DNA from: Lysinimonas soli
GTDB taxonomy: Bacteria; Actinomycetota; Actinomycetes; Actinomycetales; Microbacteriaceae
DNA length: 64,000 nucleotides
Direction of reading: 5' to 3'
Assembly: GCF_042655435.1 (NCBI RefSeq)
Contig: NZ_JBHSMG010000001.1
Location: 1,474,225 to 1,538,224 of the forward strand
In this document: positions 42,574-49,515 of the stretch, piece by piece
Position numbering within the stretch: the first letter of the stretch is position 1
How the letters are laid out: every line of letters starts with the position of its first letter
Notes under the pieces: generated by a model
Seen by the model: the letters and a program-made list of their open reading frames with translations, nothing else
Databases searched by the model: none
Told to the model about the DNA's origin: nothing
Program-made: the position numbers and the translations under genes

Positions 42574-43440
42574 TCAGGCCGAGGTGCCGGACAGCTCGGC
42601 GATCTCCTGCGCCGAGAGCGTCAGCTCGCCGGCGAGCACGGAGTCCTGGATGCTCTCGGGACGCGATGCTCCGGGGATCGGGATGACGCGGGGCGACAGG
42701 GCCAGCTCCCAGGCCAGGGTGACCTGCTGCGGGCTGACGGCGTGGGCATCCGCGATCCGCTGGAAGGCGTCGAAGCGGGTGCCGACCTCGCCGGCCCGGC
42801 CGATGCCGCCGAGCGGGCTCCACGGCAGGAAGGCGAGACCGAGCTCGGTGCACAGCTCGAGCTCGGGCAGGCTGGAGCGGAAGGCCGGCGAGAACTGGTT
42901 CTGCACCGAGACCAGCCGGCCGCCGAGCACCTCCTGGGCCAGGCGGATCTGCTCCGGGTTCGCGTTCGAGATGCCCGCCATCTCGATGATGCCCTCGTCG
43001 AGCAGCTCGACCAGGGCGCCGACCGAGTCGGCGTAGGGCACCTCGGGGTCGGGCCGGTGGAACTGGTAGAGGCCGATCGCGTCGCCACCGAGGCGGCGCA
43101 GCGACTCCCTGGCGGCGCGCTTCAGGTAGTCGGGATGCCCGTCGAGCGTCCACGATCCGTCGCCGGGCCGCAGGTGGCCGCCCTTGGTCGCCACGAGCAC
43201 GTGGGAGGTGTCGCCGCCGTACGTGGCGAGCGCCTTGGCGATGAGGGTCTCGTTGTGGCCGACCTCGTTCGCGTCGCGGTGGTAGGCGTCGGCGGTGTCG
43301 ATCAGGGTGACCCCGGCGTCGAGCGCGGCGTGGATGGTGGCGATCGAGCGGGCTTCATCGGGCCGGCCCTCGATGGACATCGGCATGCCGCCGAGTCCGA
43401 TTTCGCTGACGGTGCGGGTGCCGATCGTTCTGGTCTTCAT
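42574..43440 (-). CDS. Aldo/keto reductase
   Basis: 288 residues. Catalytic DTADAYHRDAN (Asp, Tyr), Lys in VLVATKGGH and His in GLYQFHRPDP are in place, with the cofactor end VIPIPGASRPESIQDS. It reduces an aldehyde or ketone with NADPH, and the substrate is unknown. It shares a divergent promoter region with a LysR regulator that presumably controls it. Start ATG 43438-43440 is preferred over upstream frame extension. Confidence 0.88.
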   Translation of the reverse strand: MKTRTIGTRTVSEIGLGGMPMSIEGRPDEARSIATIHAALDAGVTLIDTADAYHRDANEVGHNETLIAKALATYGGDTSHVLVATKGGHLRPGDGSWTLDGHPDYLKRAARESLRRLGGDAIGLYQFHRPDPEVPYADSVGALVELLDEGIIEMAGISNANPEQIRLAQEVLGGRLVSVQNQFSPAFRSSLPELELCTELGLAFLPWSPLGGIGRAGEVGTRFDAFQRIADAHAVSPQQVTLAWELALSPRVIPIPGASRPESIQDSVLAGELTLSAQEIAELSGTSA

Positions 43441-43486
43441 TCGGTGCTCATCCTCGGATTCGTGCGCCCGTCTGGGGCGCCGTCGA

Positions 43487-43518
43487 TTGACTTTAAGCGC
43501 GCCCTTTGCAACAGTCAA
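43487..43518. promoter_or_regulatory. Overlapping divergent promoters between AKR operon and LysR gene
   Basis: TTGACT at 43487-43492 on the plus strand and its mirror AGTCAA at 43513-43518. On the minus strand TTGACT is followed after 17 bases by TAAAGT, a strong promoter for the reductases. On the plus strand TTGACT is followed after 17 bases by AACAGT, toward the LysR gene. The two promoters face each other over the same 32 bases. Confidence 0.6.
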
Positions 43519-43557
43519 ACAGTAAAAACTCATGGCATTCAGAAGGAGCGGCGATCA

Positions 43558-44472
43558 ATGGATCTGCGCCAATTGGAGTACTTCCTGGCGGTCGCCGAGG
43601 AGCAGCAATTCACTCGGGCGGCCGCGCTGCGACGCGTGTCGCAGTCCGGGCTGTCGGCCAGCATCCGCACGCTCGAGGACGAGCTGCAGGCTCCCCTGTT
43701 CATCCGCACGACCCGCAGCGTCGAGCTGACCGACGCCGGGCGCGCCCTGCTGCCGCACGCGCGTTCGCTGATCGCGCAGGCCGCGGCGGGCCGGGATGCC
43801 GTGGTCGCGACCCGCGGCGACGTCACCGGCGAGCTGCGCATCGGCGCCGAGCAGTGCATCGGCGTCGTCGACGTGCCCGAGTTGCTCGGCCGATTCCACG
43901 CGCGCTACCCGAAGGTGCGCGTGGGCTTCCAACAGGCGGGGGCGCTCGAGCTGATGGACCAGTTGCGCGCCGGGGCGGCCGACGTCGTGTTCGTCGCGGA
44001 TGCGGCATCCGGCCCGCGCAGCGCGGCGAGCTCGCTCGTCACCCGGCGCGAACTGGCGACCGAACCGATGATCGCCCTGTGCTCGCCACAGTCACCGCTC
44101 GCCAAGCGGTCCCGCGTGACGCTGCCCGAGCTGGCCGGCGAGGTGTTCGTCGACTTCGAGCCCTCGTGGGCGATCCGCGCGATCAACGACGCTGCCTTCG
44201 GCGAGCGCGGGCTGACCCGCGAGGTGCGCTTCACGGTGAACGACGTGCACACCCTGCTCGACCTGGTGCACCGCCGGCTCGGCGTCGCCCTCGTGCCCCG
44301 CCCGATCGCGTCGAAGCCGCAGGCCGAGGGGCTGGTCTCGGTTCCGCTCGAGCGTGCCTTCGAGGGCGAACGCCTTCCCGAGTGGACCCTCAGCGTGGCG
44401 ACGATAGCGGGCGACCGCGACGCGGGAGTGGCATCCCGGCTGATCGAGCTGCTGCCCGAGTCCTCGGGTTAG
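43558..44472 (+). CDS. LysR-family transcriptional regulator
   Basis: 304 residues, the usual LysR length. N-terminal winged helix MDLRQLEYFLAVAEEQQFTRAAALRRVSQSGLSASIRTLEDELQAPLFIRTTRSVELTDAG; C-terminal periplasmic-binding-like effector domain. Start ATG 43558, with AAGGAGCG about 8 bases upstream. It likely activates the divergent aldo/keto reductase operon in response to a substrate. The stop region is duplicated as a 21-bp tandem repeat. Confidence 0.9.
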   Translation: MDLRQLEYFLAVAEEQQFTRAAALRRVSQSGLSASIRTLEDELQAPLFIRTTRSVELTDAGRALLPHARSLIAQAAAGRDAVVATRGDVTGELRIGAEQCIGVVDVPELLGRFHARYPKVRVGFQQAGALELMDQLRAGAADVVFVADAASGPRSAASSLVTRRELATEPMIALCSPQSPLAKRSRVTLPELAGEVFVDFEPSWAIRAINDAAFGERGLTREVRFTVNDVHTLLDLVHRRLGVALVPRPIASKPQAEGLVSVPLERAFEGERLPEWTLSVATIAGDRDAGVASRLIELLPESSG

Positions 44473-44502
44473 GGCGCCGGGTTCTCGGGTTAGGGCGCCG
44501 GG
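44463..44502 (+). repeat. Two 21-bp tandem units across the LysR stop
   Basis: CTCGGGTTAGGGCGCCGGG occurs at 44463 and again at 44484. The first unit contains the LysR stop codon TAG. Slippage or a short duplication is the likely origin. Confidence 0.8.
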
Positions 44503-44506
44503 CGTC

Positions 44507-44842
44507 TCACGGCAGCGCATCCCCCGGGAAGCTCCGGCACGGGTGCACCTCGTAGCTGAAGATGCCCGCCAGCACGGCCGGGTCGTCATCCATGATCCGA
44601 CGCGTCTCGTCGACATCGGTCGTGAAGATGCCGAGGCCGCTCGTGTCGCTGCCGTCGTCGATCGGGCAGACGATCGCGAGACGCCCGTCGGCGCGCAGGC
44701 TGAAGTTGCGTCGCCCGTGCTCCCAGAGGATCGCCCCCTGCTTCTCGCGGTCGTAGAGCGCGGTGCGCTTCAGGATCACGATCGTGTAGCCGGCCGTGGT
44801 GGGCAGCATGCTGCGCATGAACTCATCGGTGATGATCGTCAC
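44507..44842 (-). CDS. YciI-like small protein
   Basis: 111 residues from GTG 44840-44842, chosen because TACGCT stands 6 bases upstream; a longer open frame to 44968 is an overlap with the PspC gene. The sequence (YTIVILKRTALYDREKQGAILWEHGRRNFSLRADGRLAIVCPIDD, then DETRRIMDDDPAVLAGIFSYEVHPCRSFPG) fits a YciI/YCII dimeric ferredoxin-like fold. Function unknown. Confidence 0.75.
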   Translation of the reverse strand: MTIITDEFMRSMLPTTAGYTIVILKRTALYDREKQGAILWEHGRRNFSLRADGRLAIVCPIDDGSDTSGLGIFTTDVDETRRIMDDDPAVLAGIFSYEVHPCRSFPGDALP

Positions 44843-44864
44843 GGCGCCAGCGTAGTGAGGCTCG

Positions 44865-45062
44865 CTACCACTCCGAGGGGATCGCCAGCCAGAGCGCGAG
44901 GTAGAGGACGAGGCCGATGCCCGAGAAGAGGATGAGCACGAGCATCCCGGCCCGCACTCCCCCGACATCCCAGCCGTAGTGATTCGCGATCGCGGCGCAG
45001 ACGCCGGCGATGACGCGGCCCCTGATCGGGCGGACGAAGGTCGACGTGGTCATGTCCGCCAC
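44865..45062 (-). CDS. PspC domain protein, second copy
   Basis: 65 residues. VRPIRGRVIAGVCAAIANHYGWDVGGVRAG is the PspC signature and is followed by one membrane helix (MLVLILFSGIGLVLYLALWLAIP). It parallels the PspC protein at 16757-16981 but is clearly diverged. TAGCGT 7 bases before the ATG supports a leaderless start, so the first Met is used. Confidence 0.85.
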   Translation of the reverse strand: MADMTTSTFVRPIRGRVIAGVCAAIANHYGWDVGGVRAGMLVLILFSGIGLVLYLALWLAIPSEW

Positions 45063-45164
45063 GCTACGCGGGCTGTCTCGACGCCGGGGAGGACCTTGGG
45101 CCCTTGAAGCGATCGCCGGGGTGCGGTGCGATCGACATGATCACGAGCGAACCGAGGAGAGCCG

Positions 45165-45806
45165 ATGACCAGGGTCGCCGCACTGAGAACCGCCCTGTCA
45201 CCCGGGCTGGCGAGCTGGATCGCGGCCTGCGCACTCGCCGAGGGGATCGGGATGACGGCGTCGGCAGCCGCGTCGCGCGCGGCGGCGCAGCTCGGTGACA
45301 ACCTGCCCGCCGCCTTGGCGATCATCGTGCTCGGCGGGCTGGTCGAGGGCTCGGCGCTCGGCCTGCTGCAGGGCGACTGGCTGGGTCGCCGCTTCGCCGG
45401 GATGTCGCGCCTCGCCTGGTTCGCGGTCACGGTCGTCATCGCCGGACTGGGGTGGGCCGGCGCGTCTCTTCCGGGTCTCGGGGCGTCGTCCGACGGCGGT
45501 GAGCCCCCGATCGCGCTCGTGCTTCTCGGCGCCCTCGCCCTGGGTGCCGCGATGGGTGCCCTGCTGGGCGTGGCCCAGGCTCTCGTGCTGCGCCGGGTAG
45601 CACGGCACGCCTGGCGCTGGGTCGGCATCAGCGCGCTCGCCTGGGCCCCGGCGATGGCCGTCATCTTCGGCGGGGCGATGCTGCCGGATGCCTCGTGGAC
45701 GACTCCCGCCGTCATCCTGCTCGGCACGGCGACGGGCGTGGTCGCCGGGGCGGTGCTCGGGGCGATCAGCGGATGGCTGATGCCGTCGGTCGACCGCCGC
45801 CACTGA
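45165..45806 (+). CDS. Multi-pass membrane protein of unknown function
   Basis: 213 residues, Gly/Ala-rich, with about five hydrophobic segments (AALAIIVLGGLVEGSALGLLQG, LAWFAVTVVIAGLGWAGA, IALVLLGALALGAAMGALLGVAQALVL among them). No catalytic motif is visible and I do not recognise a family. The ATG at 45165 lies shortly after GAGGAGAG. A strong hairpin follows its stop. Confidence 0.7.
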   Translation: MTRVAALRTALSPGLASWIAACALAEGIGMTASAAASRAAAQLGDNLPAALAIIVLGGLVEGSALGLLQGDWLGRRFAGMSRLAWFAVTVVIAGLGWAGASLPGLGASSDGGEPPIALVLLGALALGAAMGALLGVAQALVLRRVARHAWRWVGISALAWAPAMAVIFGGAMLPDASWTTPAVILLGTATGVVAGAVLGAISGWLMPSVDRRH

Positions 45807-45831
45807 ACGCACACCCCTGCACGAGGACGAG

Positions 45832-45879
45832 GCAGAACCGACCCGTAGTGTGACTCTGGGTGCCACGGGCCGGTTCTGC
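45832..45879 (+). terminator. Long hairpin downstream of the membrane-protein gene
   Basis: GCAGAACCGACCCGT (45832-45846) pairs with ACGGGCCGGTTCTGC (45865-45879), a 15-bp stem with one mismatch and an 18-base loop, starting about 25 bases after the stop. There is no T-run behind it, so it may be a Rho-independent terminator without U-tract, as is common in high-GC actinobacteria, or a structured RNA element. Confidence 0.55.
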
Positions 45880-46005
45880 GTCTGAGGCGGCTGGGGGTTG
45901 GCCGCGTCCCCTTGAGCGTGGCGAAACCTACCCCACGCAGATAGGGACCAAGGTCCTGTTCGGGCGGTGCCGCGGCATCCGCGGGCGCTCCCGGCCGTGC
46001 CCGCT

Positions 46006-46011
46006 TACAAT
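46006..46011 (+). promoter_or_regulatory. Leaderless -10 box of the zinc-ribbon SDR gene
   Basis: TACAAT, 5 bases before the GTG start at 46017, close to the consensus TATAAT and the best -10 hexamer in the window. Confidence 0.6.
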
Positions 46012-46016
46012 CACCT

Positions 46017-47498
46017 GTGCCCTCCGCGTCCGATTCGCCCGTCGTTGCGGGAGGACTCGACCCCGACGAGCTCGCCACGACGCTGCGCGTGCTCGCCCGG
46101 ATGACCGAGATCGACGAGGCGCATCCGCACTTCGCCGAGGTGCGGCACGCCACCGCGAAGATGTTCAAGGCGGTCAGGAAGCACCGCCGCGACACGCTCC
46201 GCGCCGAGGAGGCCGCCGCCGATCGCGCGGTCGTCGCCGCGACGGCCACCGGCGCACCGGACCGCATCGACGACGAGACCCGCGGCATCCCGATCGCAAC
46301 CAAGACCGACGCAACGAGTAAGACCGCCGGCACCCTGCTCAAGCCACGCCCCTGCTACATCTGCAAGCAGCCGTACACCGTGGTCGACGCCTTCTACCAC
46401 CAGCTCTGCCCGAGCTGCGCGGCCATGAGCCACGCCAAACGGGATGCCCGCACCGACCTCAGCGGCAAGCGCGCGCTGCTCACCGGCGGCCGCGCCAAGA
46501 TCGGCATGTACATCGCGCTGCGCCTGCTGCGCGACGGCGCCCACACGACGATCACGACGCGCTTTCCCCGGGATGCCGTGCGCCGCTTCACGAGCCAGCC
46601 CGACTCCGCCGAGTGGATCGACCGCCTGCGCATCGTCGGAATCGACCTGCGCGACCCGGCCCAGGTCATCGCCCTGGCCGAGTCGGTGGCCGAGGCCGGG
46701 CCGCTCGACATCCTGATCAACAACGCGACCCAGACCGTTCGCCGCTCCCCCGGTGCGTATCAGCCGCTCGTGGATGCCGAACTCGCCCCGCTGCCCGACG
46801 GCCCGCTGCCCGAGCTGGTCACCTTCGGCCACACGAACGACGCCCACCCGCGCGCGCTGGAGCGCTCGGTGGCCGCGCATCCGATCCCGGCCGCCGCCGC
46901 GGCGAAGGCCGACGAGCTGACCGAGCAGGCCCTCGCCCCGGGGTCGAGCTCGCTCGACCGCCTGGCCGCCGGAACCGCGATCGACGCGGGCGGGCTGCTG
47001 CCCGACCTGCACCACGAGAACTCGTGGACCCAGGCCGTGCACGAGGTCGACCCGCTCGAGATGCTCGAGGTGCAGCTGGCCAACACGACGGCCCCGTTCA
47101 TCCTGATCTCGCGACTGCGGGCCGCACTCGCTGCGTCGCCGGCACGCCGCACCTACATCGTGAACGTCTCGGCGATGGAGGGCGTCTTCGGCCGCGAGTA
47201 CAAGGGCCCCGGCCACCCGCACACCAACATGGCCAAGGCCGCCATCAACATGCTCACCCGCACCAGCGCGCAGGAGATGTTCGACACCGACGGCATCCTG
47301 ATGACCAGCGTCGACACCGGCTGGATCACGGACGAGCGCCCGCATCCGACGAAGGTGCGGCTGGCCGAGGAAGGGTTCCACGCCCCGCTCGACCTGGTCG
47401 ATGGTGCGGCTCGCGTGTACGACCCGATCGTGCGCGGCGAGGCCGGTGAGGATGTGTACGGGGTGTTCTTGAAGGACTACGCGCCGTCGAGTTGGTGA
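46017..47498 (+). CDS. SDR oxidoreductase with an N-terminal zinc-ribbon extension
   Basis: 493 residues. The first 130 residues contain a helical part, then C-Y-I-C and C-P-S-C pairs (RPCYICKQPY and LCPSCAAMSH), a likely zinc ribbon. The SDR domain follows with LTGGRAKIG and ILINNATQTVRRS. The usual catalytic Y-x-x-x-K reads T-N-M-A-K (PHTNMAKAAINML), so the Tyr is replaced by Thr. As I recall, this is a feature of the family, found also in fungi. The substrate is unknown. GTG start with TACAAT 5 bases upstream. Part of its 3' end is repeated at 49373-49493. Confidence 0.85.
   Translation: MPSASDSPVVAGGLDPDELATTLRVLARMTEIDEAHPHFAEVRHATAKMFKAVRKHRRDTLRAEEAAADRAVVAATATGAPDRIDDETRGIPIATKTDATSKTAGTLLKPRPCYICKQPYTVVDAFYHQLCPSCAAMSHAKRDARTDLSGKRALLTGGRAKIGMYIALRLLRDGAHTTITTRFPRDAVRRFTSQPDSAEWIDRLRIVGIDLRDPAQVIALAESVAEAGPLDILINNATQTVRRSPGAYQPLVDAELAPLPDGPLPELVTFGHTNDAHPRALERSVAAHPIPAAAAAKADELTEQALAPGSSSLDRLAAGTAIDAGGLLPDLHHENSWTQAVHEVDPLEMLEVQLANTTAPFILISRLRAALAASPARRTYIVNVSAMEGVFGREYKGPGHPHTNMAKAAINMLTRTSAQEMFDTDGILMTSVDTGWITDERPHPTKVRLAEEGFHAPLDLVDGAARVYDPIVRGEAGEDVYGVFLKDYAPSSW
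47297..47417 (+). repeat. Direct repeat copy A (3' part of the SDR gene)
   Basis: 121 bases within the intact SDR gene that recur at 49373-49493 in the same orientation, offset 2076 bases, with 115 identical positions. All six differences are third-base synonymous changes. The two copies bracket four small genes on the opposite strand. Confidence 0.93.
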
Positions 47499-47517
47499 GC
47501 GAGGCCACGCCCGGACG

Positions 47518-47955
47518 TCAAGTCCAGATGGTCGCCGTCCCAGCCTCGAGGTGGAACTCACCCAGATCGAGGCGTCGTGGCAGGCGCCGCCGTTGATACG
47601 GAGCCAGAAGCCTGAGCGCGATTCCCTCGCGGTGCTCGCTATCAAGGCGGATCGCGTCCGACTTCAGTGACGGAATCCGGGTGTCGAGTACGAGCGTGCA
47701 CGCACGAAGCTCGTCGCGCTGCGACCGAAGGACCCGCCAATAGACCTCAGCAACGGCATTTCCGTCGACGGGGCCATCGGGACCCAGCTGGACCATCGAT
47801 AGGCCGACAGAGCCCCCGAGCGAGACGGTCACCGCAAACGGATAAAGGGAGCCACGCTTCGTGATCGCGTTGATGGCGCGGTCAAGAGCGGTCTCGCACA
47901 TCGCGTCGAGGTCATCCTGCGATTCTTGACTCGCATCGTCCCTCCACGACTCCAT
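47518..47955 (-). CDS. Hypothetical protein
   Basis: 145 residues from the ATG at 47953-47955, preceded at 6 bases by TACATT. Soluble; acidic N-terminus (MESWRDDASQESQDDLDAM), a central helix (TALDRAINAITKRGSLYPFAVTVSLGG), then PSLKSDAIRLDSEHREGIALRLLAPYQRRRL. No family recognised. It lies in the segment between the two SDR-derived repeats. Confidence 0.62.
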   Translation of the reverse strand: MESWRDDASQESQDDLDAMCETALDRAINAITKRGSLYPFAVTVSLGGSVGLSMVQLGPDGPVDGNAVAEVYWRVLRSQRDELRACTLVLDTRIPSLKSDAIRLDSEHREGIALRLLAPYQRRRLPRRLDLGEFHLEAGTATIWT

Positions 47956-47998
47956 AGCAGCAATGTAGCGGCAGCGGGGCGCCGCCCCCGTTGCTCCG

Positions 47999-48520
47999 CT
48001 ATAGATCCATTCCCATGACCATGCGGACAGGGATGCCCCCGTGGTCGTCCGCGACACGGCGCATGCCGATCTTCTCGGCGACCCGCTCTGACGCGCGATT
48101 CTGGGGGTGGATGATCGCGACGAGTTCGCGGGCGCCGAGCTGATCACGTGCGAAGTCGCGGCACGCGGCCGCCGCTTCGGTCGCCAGACCGCGCCCCTGC
48201 CAGCGAACCGCGACGTGATACCCGACCTCCAGCTTGCGGACCCCGTTGACCGTCTGCCAGGTCAGCCCGCAGTCCCCGATGAACTCGCCCTCGAGCGTCT
48301 CGATGATCCAGAGCCCGTAACCGTGCTCGGCGTAGTTCCGCCGATTCCAGGCGATCCACGCTGCGGCCTCGTCACGCGTCTTGGGTGCCGGATAGAAGCG
48401 CATGACCTCCGGATCGCCCAGCAGTTGGGCCATCGCGTTCAGGTCGGCGAGCGTCATCTCGCGAAAGCGAAGCCGAGCGGTAGCGGAAGGGATCACGGCG
48501 GAGCTCAGTCCGGCACCCAT
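47999..48520 (-). CDS. GNAT-family N-acetyltransferase (RimJ-like)
   Basis: 173 residues. It has ARLRFREMTLADLNAMAQLLGDPEVMRFYPAPKTRDEAAAWI, the standard N-terminus of RimJ/RimL-type acetyltransferases, and the CoA motif AVRWQGRGLATEAAAACRDFA, closing with NRASERVAEKIGMRR. It acetylates an alpha-amino group or small molecule. The start overlaps the neighbouring gene by 16 bases. It belongs to the four-gene cargo between repeats. Confidence 0.85.
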   Translation of the reverse strand: MGAGLSSAVIPSATARLRFREMTLADLNAMAQLLGDPEVMRFYPAPKTRDEAAAWIAWNRRNYAEHGYGLWIIETLEGEFIGDCGLTWQTVNGVRKLEVGYHVAVRWQGRGLATEAAAACRDFARDQLGARELVAIIHPQNRASERVAEKIGMRRVADDHGGIPVRMVMGMDL

Positions 48521-48990
48521 TGCAGCATGGGGCCGCGCTTCGTTCGCGGTCGACGCCGTTCTGCGGCGCGCGCCATCCCGTCGACGCTGTCGACCGGGAT
48601 CCTCCACTCGACGACGCCGGAATCGTTCAGGATCGGGACGCACAGCAGAGTCCCGTCCGATCGTCCTATCAGGGGCAGATTCCCTAAGGAGACGATGGCG
48701 AGCACGAGTCCGACTGCCGTCTCACCTTTCGTCCCGCGGGGTCCCCAATCATCACGAAGCTTGCCGATGATGGGCCAGCCCACGCTGACGTAGGGCGTCG
48801 CGTCGGCCTCCTCCGGGCACAGCCAGATGCCTTCTTCGTCGATCAGCACGACGAAGGGATCGCGGATCCGGGAGATCCACGAGTCATCGACGTCGAGCGC
48901 CCGCGCCACCTTGCGCGCGCTCTGCTTGAACTCGTCGGAGATGAACCCGCGCAGCACCAGTGGATCTGGCTCGTCGACGACCTCGGTCAC
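48505..48990 (-). CDS. Hypothetical protein
   Basis: 161 residues from GTG 48988-48990; an ATG at 49036-49038 would add 16 residues, but those overlap a remnant of another gene on the opposite strand. The protein has a helical start (FISDEFKQSARKVARALDVDDSWISRI) and beta-rich middle (PFVVLIDEEGIWLCPEEADATPYVSVGWP). No family recognised. Its 3' end overlaps the acetyltransferase start by 16 bases, so the two are coupled. Confidence 0.6.
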   Translation of the reverse strand: MTEVVDEPDPLVLRGFISDEFKQSARKVARALDVDDSWISRIRDPFVVLIDEEGIWLCPEEADATPYVSVGWPIIGKLRDDWGPRGTKGETAVGLVLAIVSLGNLPLIGRSDGTLLCVPILNDSGVVEWRIPVDSVDGMARAAERRRPRTKRGPMLQWVPD

Positions 48991-49004
48991 GGGAACATGC
49001 TCGC

Positions 49005-49037
49005 ATGCGCGCGACTCCCGACTCGATGGATGCCGCA
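49005..49037 (+). pseudogene. Remnant of the first 11 codons of an RlaP-like nucleotidyltransferase
   Basis: Reads MRATPDSMDAA, against MRAIPDSMDAA at the start of the truncated nucleotidyltransferase at 53195. 28 of 33 bases agree and TCGC precedes both. After codon 11 the similarity ends. It is a short leftover of a second copy, located under the start of the opposite-strand gene. Confidence 0.55.
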
Positions 49038-49096
49038 TCGACAGCTGGCTCGAGTTGGTCGCGCTTGATGTTCGTCGACTTGGCTCACAGCGCCGT

Positions 49097-49330
49097 TCAG
49101 GCTGATCTCTTGGCCGCCAGACCGATCCTGATGTACTTCACTCCAGTGTAGAAGTTGGCCAGCGAGGGCAGCAGGACGAGCAGGTGGAGGGGCTGCTTCG
49201 ACAGCAGGGCGATGACCACCACGATGGCATCAGCCAGAATGCCCATCACGATCAGCAAGATTCCGAACTTGAGCGGATCGCCCTTGGGTTTTTCGGCTCC
49301 GACGGTCGGCTCGACGGGTGCGTAAGACAT
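49097..49330 (-). CDS. Small membrane protein
   Basis: 77 residues from the ATG at 49328-49330, with CATAGT 6 bases upstream. A polar N-terminus (VEPTVGAEKPKGDPLK) is followed by two hydrophobic segments (FGILLIVMGILADAIVVVIALL and LLVLLPSLANFYTGVKYI). Unknown function. First of the minus-strand genes between the repeats. Confidence 0.65.
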   Translation of the reverse strand: MSYAPVEPTVGAEKPKGDPLKFGILLIVMGILADAIVVVIALLSKQPLHLLVLLPSLANFYTGVKYIRIGLAAKRSA

Positions 49331-49372
49331 GCGCTCACTATGGCCTCCGCCGGCAACGAGCCAACAGGTCGG

Positions 49373-49493
49373 CCTGATGACCAGCGTCGACACCGGCTGG
49401 ATCACGGACGAGCGCCCGCATCCGACGAAGGTGCGGCTGGCCGAGGAGGGCTTCCACGCCCCGCTCGACCTGGTGGACGGCGCGGCACGCGTG
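49373..49493 (+). pseudogene. Direct repeat copy B: 3' fragment of a second SDR allele
   Basis: Encodes about 40 residues, LMTSVDTGWITDERPHPTK onward to the last GAARV, identical in protein to copy A (47297-47417). It has no start, no N-terminal part and no proper end, so it is a fragment. The third-base differences show it derives from a diverged allele, not from a fresh duplication. Confidence 0.9.
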
Positions 49494-49503
49494 CAATGTG
49501 AGA

Positions 49504-49509
49504 CAGAAT
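49504..49509 (+). promoter_or_regulatory. Leaderless -10 box of the GH3 gene
   Basis: CAGAAT 6 bases before the ATG at 49516, just 10 bases after the SDR remnant ends. It supports ATG 49516 over the in-frame GTG at 49498. Confidence 0.45.
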
Positions 49510-49515
49510 TCCCTC

